Positions 1-5,475 of a DNA stretch of 5,475 bases are shown piece after piece. Location of the stretch: positions 1 through 5,475 of the forward strand of contig JASHZU010000385.1 of NCBI GenBank assembly GCA_030042375.1, in the 5' to 3' direction. The position numbers and the translations under genes were made by a program. Positions within the stretch are counted from its first letter, which is position 1; every line of letters starts with the position of its first letter. The notes beneath the pieces are model-generated. The model saw only the letters and a list, made by a program, of their open reading frames with translations. It was not told where the DNA came from and ran no database searches. Origin of the DNA: Verrucomicrobiia bacterium (lineage in GTDB: Bacteria; Verrucomicrobiota; Verrucomicrobiae; Limisphaerales; UBA11358).

Positions 1-516
1 GGCGGAAACCTGGACATCGCCATCCAGGGCCAAGGATTTTTCCAGGTCCAAATGCCCGACGGCACGCTGGCCTACACGCGCGATGGCTCGTTTAAGACTG
101 ATGCCGAAGGCCGTGTTGTGACCAGTGATGGATATCCCGTCCAGGGCGGGTTTGAACCCGTGCCCGAGGGGACGACCAATATCACCATTTCCGCCAGCGG
201 TGCGGTGACTTATACCACCTCCAGCGGCACAACTAGTTCACAGATACAACTGGCCAATTTCAACAATCCGGGCGGCTTGCAGGCCATTGGACAAAATCTC
301 TATACGGAAACTGAGGCTTCCGGTACCGCGCAACTGGGCGACCCCACGCAAAATGGCTTGGGCGAATTGCAGCAGGGCTATCTGGAACTTTCCAACGTCA
401 GCGTGGTACAGGAAATGGTGAATCTCATCCTCGCGCAACGCGCTTACGAGGTGAATTCAAAAGCCGTGCAGGCTGCCGACCAAATGATGCAGGACAGCAA
501 TAATCTGGAGCGGTAA
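1..516 (+). CDS. flgG: Flagellar distal rod protein FlgG, 3' part (5' end outside window)
   Basis: FlgG forms the distal rod of the flagellar basal body, the shaft that passes through the P and L rings and joins the hook. The frame is open from the first base and gives 171 residues ending in TAA. Family FlgG proteins are about 260 residues, so roughly the first 90 are missing; the ATG at 52 is internal, because the conserved stretch DIAIQGQGFFQV lies before it. Visible family marks are the core motif followed by PDGTLAYTRDGSF, then NLYTETEASG in the middle, and the C-terminal flagellar rod/hook helix with QRAYEVNSKAVQAADQMM at about residues 146-163. This C-terminal pattern is typical of FlgG rather than FlgF or FlgE. 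The protein is exported by the flagellar type III system, so no signal peptide is expected. Its stop overlaps the possible flgA start by one base (TAATG). Identification is very secure. Confidence 0.97.
   Translation, partial: GGNLDIAIQGQGFFQVQMPDGTLAYTRDGSFKTDAEGRVVTSDGYPVQGGFEPVPEGTTNITISASGAVTYTTSSGTTSSQIQLANFNNPGGLQAIGQNLYTETEASGTAQLGDPTQNGLGELQQGYLELSNVSVVQEMVNLILAQRAYEVNSKAVQAADQMMQDSNNLER
507..510 (+). promoter_or_regulatory. Shine-Dalgarno GGAG for the upstream flgA start
   Basis: GGAG sits five bases before the ATG at 516, inside the last codons of flgG. This is good Shine-Dalgarno spacing and the only clear ribosome binding site I see at a junction in this window. It favours the ATG at 516 over the GTG at 612 or ATG at 621 for flgA. 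It could also be chance, since the bases belong to the codons CTG GAG of flgG. Confidence 0.5.
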
Positions 517-1550
517 TGATTATCCGCCATAACTTTTACTTCGCCCGCCGGCACGCGCCGGTGGCGGTTCTCTTTTCCCGGTATGGAGAGTGGCGCCGGG
601 GTTTGTCCATAGTGAACAGGATGCTGGTTTTTGTTTGTTTCAGCATCCTGTTCGTTTCTTGCGCCGCGGCGGATTCGGCGGCGCTGGAACTGGCGCCGTC
701 AGCGGAAGTGACCAGCGATGGGGTTTATCTCCAGCAGATTATCCAGTCCAGCCAGCCGCTGCCGCAAGTGCGCCTTTGCGATGCGCCGCAACTGGGCACG
801 ACGCTCCAACTGACTCCTTCCCAAATCAACGACTTTTTGGCTGTGGCGGCGCCGGATTTGGTGACGACCAATTGGACCGGGGCCGACAGCGTCAGTATTA
901 CGCGCCGCACGCATACGCTGACTGAGGCTGACGCCACTACCCTGCTTACCTCAACACTCCAACAGGATTATGTAAAGGACCGGGGCCAATTGGAATTGAC
1001 CTTCACCGAGCATTGGGATGCGCCTGTCGTGCCGGACGAACCGCTCACCGTTAAAATTTTGGAATTGCCCACGGCCGGGGTGACGCGGTCGTTTATCGCG
1101 CGTTTTGAGCTTTGCACACCGATGGAAACCGCCGGTACCTGGGACATATCGATGCATGCGAGCGTCTGGCGCGATGTTTGGGTGGCGCACAGCGACCTCG
1201 CGCGCGGTGAACTGGTAGCGGACGCCGATCTTATCCGCGACCGCCGCGACGTGCTGACCACGCATGAAGCTCTGGCGGATTTTTCCTCCGGTGACGCGAC
1301 CCTGGAACTGGCCAATGAAGTTCCGGCTGATGCCATTCTGCTGGCGCGCGATTTGCGGCTGCGCACGGTCATTCATCGCGGGCAAATCGCCGATGCGATT
1401 TTGGAGGACGGTGCGTTGAACATCACCATGAAAGTGGAAGCACTGGAGGACGGCGCACCGGGACAGGTGATTCACGTGCGCAATACTTCTTCACTTCATG
1501 ACTTGACCGGCAAAGTGCTGGATGACCAGACCATTCAATTATCACTATGA
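516..1550 (+). CDS. flgA: Flagellar P-ring assembly chaperone FlgA (SAF domain)
   Basis: FlgA is a periplasmic chaperone needed for polymerisation of FlgI into the P ring. The C-terminal half carries the recognisable part: a SAF-like segment from about residue 221 (VWVAHSDLARGELVADADLI), then the FlgA C-terminal beta domain at about 286-344, with VIHRGQ, a DGAPGQVIHVRN turn and a final GKVLDDQTIQL strand. The N-terminal part (about 60-215) is the extra domain of long FlgA proteins; E. coli FlgA is only about 219 residues. It contains cysteines at 88 and 200. A signal-peptide core, MLVFVCFSILFVSCAAA, begins at residue 36. The start is uncertain. ATG 516 has a GGAG site and a TAATG overlap with flgG, but puts 35 mostly basic residues before the hydrophobic core. 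GTG 612 or ATG 621 would give a conventional signal peptide but have no good ribosome site. The stop overlaps flgH by four bases (ATGA). Function is secure; the start is about even. Confidence 0.9.
   Translation: MIIRHNFYFARRHAPVAVLFSRYGEWRRGLSIVNRMLVFVCFSILFVSCAAADSAALELAPSAEVTSDGVYLQQIIQSSQPLPQVRLCDAPQLGTTLQLTPSQINDFLAVAAPDLVTTNWTGADSVSITRRTHTLTEADATTLLTSTLQQDYVKDRGQLELTFTEHWDAPVVPDEPLTVKILELPTAGVTRSFIARFELCTPMETAGTWDISMHASVWRDVWVAHSDLARGELVADADLIRDRRDVLTTHEALADFSSGDATLELANEVPADAILLARDLRLRTVIHRGQIADAILEDGALNITMKVEALEDGAPGQVIHVRNTSSLHDLTGKVLDDQTIQLSL
545..564 (+). other. GC-rich stem-loop at the flgG/flgA junction
   Basis: CCGCCGGC pairs with GCCGGTGG (one G-T wobble) around a four-base ACGC loop, giving an eight-base-pair stem. 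A pyrimidine-rich run (TTCTCTTTTCCC, 568-579) follows about three bases later. It lies 28 bases after the flgG stop and inside the possible N-terminal extension of flgA. It resembles a weak intrinsic terminator or attenuator, but the T run is interrupted by C. It could also be a structure that hides or delays the downstream flgA starts. Function is inferred only. Confidence 0.4.
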
Positions 1551-2179
1551 ATGCCAAAATATTTCTCCTGAAAAAATTAACCCTTTCCGCCATGATGCTT
1601 TTAACCCTGCCTCTGACGGCCCAATGCCAGTCGCTCTGGCACGGCGACGCTTCGACCTCTATTTTTGCCGATAAGCGCAGCCTTCACGTCGGCGATATCA
1701 TCACCATCGCCGTTTCGGAAAGTAACACGGAAAATAAAAACAACAGCACGGCAACCGAGAGAAAATCGAGCCTCTCCGCGGCCATCACTGCCTTTCTCTA
1801 TCCTGCGGGGGCGACGCCTCTTTTAACCAAAGCCGGCCAGTTGCCGGCGATGGCCTATAATTCCGACGCTATTCATAATGGCACCGGGACCATCAGTGAT
1901 TCGCAAACCATGGCCGCGCAAATTGCGGTCGAAATTATTGATGTGCTGCCCAATGGAAACCTCGTTGTCGAGGGCAAACGGGACACCGACTTCGCCATGG
2001 AACACCAAACCATTATCCTGCGCGGCGTTGTTCGTCCCTACGACGTGCAGAGCAACAACACCGTTTTTAGTTATAACGTGGCGGATGCCACTATCCAGGT
2101 CCTCGGTAGCGGCACAGTTTCTGATGGGCAGGATAAAGGCTGGTTCGTCCGGATCTGGGACAAAATTAATCCCTTCTGA
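1547..2179 (+). CDS. flgH: Flagellar L-ring protein FlgH
   Basis: FlgH forms the outer-membrane L ring that acts as the outer bushing for the rod. The 210-residue product is close to the family length of about 230. Marks in order are: an N-terminal signal peptide (basic KK at 9-10, hydrophobic 11-25), SLW then IFADKRSLHVGDIITI (about 40-55), the Ser/Asn/Thr-rich region typical after it, GTGTISDSQTMAAQIAVEI, then VLPNGNLVVEGKR, GVVRPYDV, and a C-terminal GQDKGWFVRIWDKINPF that matches the family ending. FlgH is usually a lipoprotein. Here the only candidate acylated residue is Cys27, preceded by T-A-Q, which is not a standard lipobox. The linker after the cysteine is also short. ATG 1547 is chosen because it overlaps the flgA stop as ATGA and leads straight into the signal peptide; no Shine-Dalgarno is visible, so translation is probably coupled to flgA. 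Identification is secure. Confidence 0.95.
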   Translation: MNAKIFLLKKLTLSAMMLLTLPLTAQCQSLWHGDASTSIFADKRSLHVGDIITIAVSESNTENKNNSTATERKSSLSAAITAFLYPAGATPLLTKAGQLPAMAYNSDAIHNGTGTISDSQTMAAQIAVEIIDVLPNGNLVVEGKRDTDFAMEHQTIILRGVVRPYDVQSNNTVFSYNVADATIQVLGSGTVSDGQDKGWFVRIWDKINPF

Positions 2180-2181
2180 TT

Positions 2182-3441
2182 ATGCCATTGGTGCCACGAA
2201 ACCTGAACCCGCGCTCGCGTCACGCACACCATGTTTGTGCGCTGCCGGTTGAGCCCAAGTGTTCCCGGCACCCTGCGCCGCGCTTTGGAACAAAGCGATA
2301 TTGGCCAAGGGCTAACGCCAGGCTTCGTTGCGCCGTATCGATGCTGTGCACGGTTTTCCTTGTGCTGGCGTTCACGTTTTCGGCCAGAGCCGATGATGTG
2401 CGCATCGGTGATTTGGTCACGGTCAGCGGTGCCCGCGATAACCAGCTCAACGGTTTCGGCTTGGTCGTTGGCCTGGCCGGGGACGGCGATAAAGACCCCG
2501 TCTACACGCAGCAAACCATCGCCAACATGCTCCAGCGTTTCGGCATCAATATCCAATCGATCGTAACGCAGATTTCGGCAAAAAACGTCGCCGTCGTCAT
2601 TGTCACCGCCGACATCCCGGCGTTTTCCAAACCCGGCTCGCGCATTGATGTGCAGGTTTCTTCTATGGGCGATGCCAAGTCGCTCCAGGGCGGTGTTTTG
2701 CTGCAGACCCCACTGATGGGCGCGGATAATAAGGTCTATGCCGTGGCCCAGGGACCGGTGTCCGTTGGAGGATTTTCGCTGGGCACGGGAGGCACCGGCG
2801 GGGCCTCAGTGACCAAAAATTTCCCGACGGTCGGCCAAATTGTCGGCGGGGCCATTGTAGAACAAGAAATCCCGACGTCGATTGTCTGCAACAATAGCGT
2901 GGAGTTTCTGCTGCGCGATCCCAGTTTCATTACTGCGGCGATCATGGCTGATGCGATTAACAACGTCTTCACCAACTCTGCACGGGCATTGGACGCCACT
3001 TCGGTCCAAGTCCACATGCCCGATGGAACACAGGATGATTTGGTGGATTTTATCGCGCGTTTGGAAGACGTGGAAATGACGCCGGACGTGCCGGCGCGAG
3101 TCATTATCAATGAACGCACCGGCACTATCGTGGCTACAGCCAATATCCACATCTCGAGCTGTGCCGTAGCCTGCGGCAATATCACCATCAGTATCGCTTC
3201 CTCGCCGATTGTTTCGCAGCCGTCGGCATTTGCCACGACCGGCAAAACGGTCGTAACCCAGCAAACAACTACGCAGGTAACCGAAAACAAGGCTTCCATG
3301 GTCGCGCTGCCCGAATTGCCGACCGTAGAGAAAGTGGCCATGGCGCTGAATTCGCTGGGCGTGACACCGCGCGACATGATGTCGATTTTCCAGGCCATGA
3401 AACAGGCTGGCGCTTTGCAGGCTGACCTCGAAATACGTTGA
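2182..3441 (+). CDS. flgI: Flagellar P-ring protein FlgI
   Basis: FlgI polymerises in the periplasm around the rod as the P ring, with help from FlgA. The conserved mature protein begins after FSARA at about residue 71: DDVRIGDLVTVSGARDNQLN then GFGLVVGLAGDGD, followed by NVAVVIVTADIPAF, DVQVSSMGDAKSLQGGVLL, VYAVAQGPVSVGG, VIINERTGTIVA, SCAVACGNITISI (326-338) and the C-terminal VAMALNSLGVTPRDMMSIFQAMKQAGALQ region. From residue 71 on, about 349 residues remain, close to mature FlgI of enteric bacteria. The start is uncertain. ATG 2182 lies two bases after the flgH stop and fits the tight operon, but adds 53 Arg/His/Pro/Cys-rich residues before the hydrophobic core. ATG 2341 starts right at the core, yet that signal peptide would have no positive charge, and no ATG, GTG or TTG start lies close above it (the nearest is GTG 2191). 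Neither site has a Shine-Dalgarno. Cysteines are placed differently from E. coli. Function is secure, start is not. Confidence 0.93.
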   Translation: MPLVPRNLNPRSRHAHHVCALPVEPKCSRHPAPRFGTKRYWPRANARLRCAVSMLCTVFLVLAFTFSARADDVRIGDLVTVSGARDNQLNGFGLVVGLAGDGDKDPVYTQQTIANMLQRFGINIQSIVTQISAKNVAVVIVTADIPAFSKPGSRIDVQVSSMGDAKSLQGGVLLQTPLMGADNKVYAVAQGPVSVGGFSLGTGGTGGASVTKNFPTVGQIVGGAIVEQEIPTSIVCNNSVEFLLRDPSFITAAIMADAINNVFTNSARALDATSVQVHMPDGTQDDLVDFIARLEDVEMTPDVPARVIINERTGTIVATANIHISSCAVACGNITISIASSPIVSQPSAFATTGKTVVTQQTTTQVTENKASMVALPELPTVEKVAMALNSLGVTPRDMMSIFQAMKQAGALQADLEIR

Positions 3442-3442
3442 T

Positions 3443-3853
3443 ATGACGATAACGCCCATTCAGACCTCGGATGATACCTCGGATATTCCCATCGAGGATT
3501 TGGCGGGCAACAAGCATTTGACGCAGCAACAAAAAATCCATGAAGCCAGCCGGCAATTTGAAGCCATCATGTTGCAACAAATCCTTTCGGAAACGCAAAA
3601 GCCGGTCATCGAATCCGAGTTCACAGATGATTCCACGGCCGCCGGCATTTACCAGGATTACATGACGCAGGCACTGGCGCAAAGCATGTCCAAGTCCGAT
3701 TCTTTCGGTTTCGCCAAAATTTTTGAGGACCAGCTCACCCCCCGCCCGGCGCATACTGCCCATGCCGCCCACGCCGCGCTAAAGACCACGGCCCCGCCCG
3801 TGGAAAACTTATCGATCCAACATGTCCATGCTATTTCCGCCAAAAATCCATGA
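3443..3853 (+). CDS. flgJ: FlgJ-like rod-binding protein, single domain (no muramidase)
   Basis: This 136-residue protein matches the N-terminal rod-binding half of FlgJ, the scaffold on which the rod assembles. Visible marks are a helix with QQKIHEASRQFEAIMLQQIL (about 29-48), an acidic linker, then YQDYMTQALAQSMSKSDSFG (70-89) ending in FAKIFEDQL. E. coli FlgJ is about 313 residues, with a C-terminal peptidoglycan hydrolase; that domain is absent here, as in many other phyla where a separate enzyme is thought to open the wall. After residue 98 a low-complexity Ala/His/Pro-rich tail follows (AHTAHAAHAAL), which I cannot assign. The start ATG lies one base after the flgI stop, and the stop overlaps the next gene as ATGA. 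There is no signal peptide, consistent with export by the flagellar type III system. The context between flgI and flgN/flgK supports the call. No Shine-Dalgarno is visible. Confidence 0.88.
   Translation: MTITPIQTSDDTSDIPIEDLAGNKHLTQQQKIHEASRQFEAIMLQQILSETQKPVIESEFTDDSTAAGIYQDYMTQALAQSMSKSDSFGFAKIFEDQLTPRPAHTAHAAHAALKTTAPPVENLSIQHVHAISAKNP
3737..3850 (+). other. Ala/His/Pro-rich low-complexity C-terminal tail of the FlgJ-like protein
   Basis: Codons 99-136 of the flgJ-like gene encode a tail rich in Ala, His and Pro, beginning TPRPAHTAHAAHAAL. It lies beyond the conserved rod-binding domain and occupies the place where the muramidase domain begins in enterobacterial FlgJ. It is probably disordered. 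The DNA here is also locally C-rich (CCCCCCGCCCGG). Confidence 0.55.
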
Positions 3854-4350
3854 ATGATTTGATCCATAATCTCGTTGAAGCCCTGCGCGAAGAACTGAAG
3901 CAGTACGGCGAGATGCTTGCCATGCTGGAACACCAACAGCAATCGGTGGTGCAGCGCCAGACCCAAACGCTCCTGCAAAATGTTGCCGAAGTTAACGCCC
4001 AGGCAAACATCATCGCCGCCGTGCGTCATGAACGCGAGCAGCGCCGCTGCGACGTGGCGCGGCGGCTGCAATTGGAAGACAACGCCGGCTTTGCGGTCAT
4101 CATCCCGATGTTGCCCGCGGATTACCGCCCGCTGGTGCAGGCGCTGGTGCATGAAAATAATGCCCTGTTGGTCCGTATCCAGCAGCAGGCGCGGCAAAAT
4201 CATTTGCTGTTGAGTCATGCGGTCGAACTGATGCAACAGCTCATCAACTCGATTTTTCCCGGCGGCGCCAGCCCCAAAACCTATGACAGCACCGGGCGGC
4301 TGCCGGTCAACCCGATGCCGCAACGTTCGATTTATGAACAGGTCTGCTAA
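3850..4350 (+). CDS. flgN: FlgN-like flagellar export chaperone
   Basis: FlgN is a small cytoplasmic chaperone that binds the C-terminal ends of the hook-junction proteins FlgK and FlgL and delivers them to the export apparatus. The 166-residue product has the expected size (about 140-165). It is largely helical and Gln/Glu-rich: a first helix LVEALREELKQYGEMLAMLE (8-27), a long Gln-rich stretch compatible with a coiled coil, then LVQALVHENNALLVRIQQQA and a third amphipathic helix near 120-135. The C-terminal TYDSTGR at 144-150 matches the Y-x-x-x-G-R ending common in FlgN proteins. Sequence conservation in this family is poor, so the call rests on helix pattern, C-terminal motif and position directly before flgK. 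The start overlaps the flgJ stop (ATGA); no Shine-Dalgarno is visible. It has no signal peptide. Confidence 0.82.
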   Translation: MNDLIHNLVEALREELKQYGEMLAMLEHQQQSVVQRQTQTLLQNVAEVNAQANIIAAVRHEREQRRCDVARRLQLEDNAGFAVIIPMLPADYRPLVQALVHENNALLVRIQQQARQNHLLLSHAVELMQQLINSIFPGGASPKTYDSTGRLPVNPMPQRSIYEQVC

Positions 4351-4358
4351 ATGAATTT

Positions 4359-5475
4359 ATGATTGGACTGTTATCCACATTAAATTTAGCGCAAGAGTCA
4401 CTGGATACACAGATGACTGAGATACAGACGGCGGGGCAAAACCTGTCCAACGTCAACACCGCCGGTTACACGCGCCAGACGGTGGATGTCGAGACTGCGC
4501 CGGATATAGACGTGGCGGGCGTGGGCAACGAAGGCACTGGCGTCGAGGTGGCGTCCATCCAACAAGCCGTGGATGCCTTGTTGAACACCCAGGTCCAGGG
4601 CCAGCAAAGCGTCAGCGGCTATTGGAACGAGCAACAGAGTGCCTTGCAGACCGTCGAGTCGAGTTTGGACGAATTTCTCAGCAGTACCAGTTCGACCTCC
4701 AGTACCAGCGGAGACAGCACGACCAGCAGTTCGGGTTTGTCCACGTTGATCAATAACTTTTTTGACGATCTGCAAACCGTCGCGACTTCGCCCACGTCCA
4801 TTCCCGCGCGGCAGACATTAATCAGTGATGCGCAGAACCTGGCCTCCGGGTTCAATCAAATCAATTCCGGGCTGGAGCAGCAAATATCCTCCTTGAACAC
4901 CTCGCTGAGCGATGACGTCAATTCGGCGAACCAGTTGCTTTCCGGCATCGCTACCTTGAACCAGCAAATTTCTGCTGCGGAATTTGGCGGCGGCAACGCC
5001 AATGACTTGATTGACGAACAGCAGGAGGATTTGAGCAACCTGGCGCAGCTCACCAATATCACCACCACCACCGGGGCCAATGGCATGGTGAATATTAGTG
5101 TCGATGGCCAAACGCTGGTTTCGGGATCCCAAGTCGAGAACACACTCCAGACTTATGACCCGGGAACCGGCAACCTGCTTGTGGAAACCTCCGGCGGCAC
5201 GCCCTTGACGCTGACCGGCGGCTCAATGCAAGGTGAGATTGACGCGCGCGACGACACGGTGGTGCCGCTGCAAGAAAACATCAATACGCTGGCTTCAGCG
5301 CTCATCACCCAATTCAATTCCATTTACAGCACCGGTTACAGCCTGACCGGCACTACCGGCGGGACTTTCTTTACCGGGGCGGGTTCCTCCACCATCGCCG
5401 TGAATTCATCACTGGTTGATGACCCCTCCTCGTTCCAGGCGTCCGGCTCTGCCACGGCATCCGGTGATAATACCA
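4359..5475 (+). CDS. flgK: Flagellar hook-filament junction protein FlgK, 5' part (3' end outside window)
   Basis: FlgK (HAP1) is the first junction protein between hook and filament. The frame is open from ATG 4359 to the window end, giving 372 residues with no stop; FlgK proteins are usually about 450-650 residues. The N-terminal end is diagnostic: MIGLLSTLNLAQESLDTQ, then GQNLSNVNTAGYTRQTV at 26-42, the motif shared by rod, hook and junction proteins. Later family marks are LSTLINNFFDDLQTVATSP (127-145), a conserved ARQTLISDAQNLASGFNQI helix, the LNQQI segment, and a GGSMQGEIDARDDTVVP stretch before a long helix, matching the FlgK sequence before its hypervariable domain. A Ser/Thr-rich run interrupts residues 108-125. 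The start lies 8 bases after the flgN stop, without a good Shine-Dalgarno (AGG is 16 bases away). Placement next to flgN, its chaperone, fits. No signal peptide, as expected for type III export. Confidence 0.95.
   Translation, partial: MIGLLSTLNLAQESLDTQMTEIQTAGQNLSNVNTAGYTRQTVDVETAPDIDVAGVGNEGTGVEVASIQQAVDALLNTQVQGQQSVSGYWNEQQSALQTVESSLDEFLSSTSSTSSTSGDSTTSSSGLSTLINNFFDDLQTVATSPTSIPARQTLISDAQNLASGFNQINSGLEQQISSLNTSLSDDVNSANQLLSGIATLNQQISAAEFGGGNANDLIDEQQEDLSNLAQLTNITTTTGANGMVNISVDGQTLVSGSQVENTLQTYDPGTGNLLVETSGGTPLTLTGGSMQGEIDARDDTVVPLQENINTLASALITQFNSIYSTGYSLTGTTGGTFFTGAGSSTIAVNSSLVDDPSSFQASGSATASGDNT
4680..4733 (+). repeat. Ser/Thr low-complexity tract in flgK with a short 18-base direct repeat
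   Basis: Codons 108-125 of flgK encode almost only Ser and Thr. At the DNA level CAGTACCAG occurs at 4682-4690 and again at 4700-4708, an 18-base period, followed by degenerate AGC/ACC/AGT codons. The tract sits between the helix ending SLDEFL and the conserved LSTLINNFF segment, so it looks like a repeat-born flexible insert rather than part of the core fold. Confidence 0.7.

Noticed and set aside
645..675. Possible lipobox in FlgA (LFVSC)
   Set aside because: Phe at -3 and Val at -2 fit poorly, and FlgA is normally a soluble periplasmic protein; the following Ala run suits signal peptidase I cleavage.
1832..1848. GCCGGC repeat pair forming a possible 6-bp hairpin inside flgH
   Set aside because: Short, within coding sequence, no T run, and expected at this GC content.
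2231..2566. Same-strand alternative frame overlapping the flgI 5' end
   Set aside because: It runs into the conserved FlgI coding sequence in another frame, with a Ser/Arg/Pro-rich product typical of an off-frame translation.
2736..3398. Long antisense open frame of 220 codons opposite flgI
   Set aside because: It mirrors a well-conserved flgI on the other strand, its translation shows no recognisable domain, and long antisense frames are expected in GC-rich genes.
3786..3803. CCACGG / CCGTGG inverted repeat near the end of flgJ
   Set aside because: Six pairs with a six-base loop inside coding sequence, no poly-T tail; too weak to call a terminator or operator.
3658..4323. Antisense open frame of 221 codons opposite flgJ and flgN
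   Set aside because: The His/Gln/Leu-rich product looks like a reverse-strand shadow of the Gln-rich flgN gene and has no supporting start signal or family match I recognise.
4351..4362. Three-codon mini-ORF ATG AAT TTA TGA between flgN and flgK, ending as ATGA on the flgK start
   Set aside because: It could in principle aid reinitiation, but such a short pattern is easily due to chance and has no ribosome site.
1..5475. A previously undescribed system in this window
   Set aside because: All of the sequence is accounted for by known flagellar rod, ring, chaperone and junction genes; no unexplained gene, repeat array or mobile element remains.

Overview
This window is a stretch of a flagellar structural operon, with every gene on the + strand. 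It comes from a Gram-negative (diderm) bacterium: it encodes the P-ring (FlgI) and L-ring (FlgH) proteins, which are only needed when the rod crosses peptidoglycan and an outer membrane. Base composition is moderately GC-rich. The protein sequences are clear members of their families but diverge from the enterobacterial versions. The long FlgA, single-domain FlgJ, flgJ-flgN-flgK order and scarcity of Shine-Dalgarno sequences suggest a non-enteric lineage. My guess is the Verrucomicrobiota/PVC group or a deltaproteobacterium-like lineage, but this is low-confidence inference; nothing in the window fixes the taxon.

Layout: flgG (distal rod, 3' part, 1-516), flgA (P-ring chaperone, 516-1550), flgH (L-ring, 1547-2179), flgI (P-ring, 2182-3441), flgJ-like rod-binding protein without a muramidase domain (3443-3853), flgN-like export chaperone (3850-4350), and flgK (first hook-filament junction protein, 5' part, 4359-5475, running off the window). 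Junctions are extremely tight: 1-nt overlap, 4-nt overlap, 2-nt gap, 1-nt gap, 4-nt overlap, 8-nt gap. There is no intergenic space over 10 nt if the upstream starts of flgA and flgI are used, so the block is probably one transcript with translational coupling.

The genes follow assembly order. FlgG finishes the rod, FlgJ guides rod assembly, FlgA escorts FlgI to form the P ring, FlgH forms the L ring, and FlgN keeps FlgK export-competent so that FlgK can cap the hook before filament growth.

No RNA gene, mobile element, CRISPR array or undescribed system is visible. Points worth a second look are: long Arg/His-rich extensions before the signal-peptide cores of FlgA and FlgI, a GC-rich stem-loop at the flgG/flgA junction, a non-canonical lipobox in FlgH, a rearranged cysteine pattern in FlgI, a Ser/Thr-rich insert in FlgK, the absence of flgM, and the lack of Shine-Dalgarno sequences at most starts.
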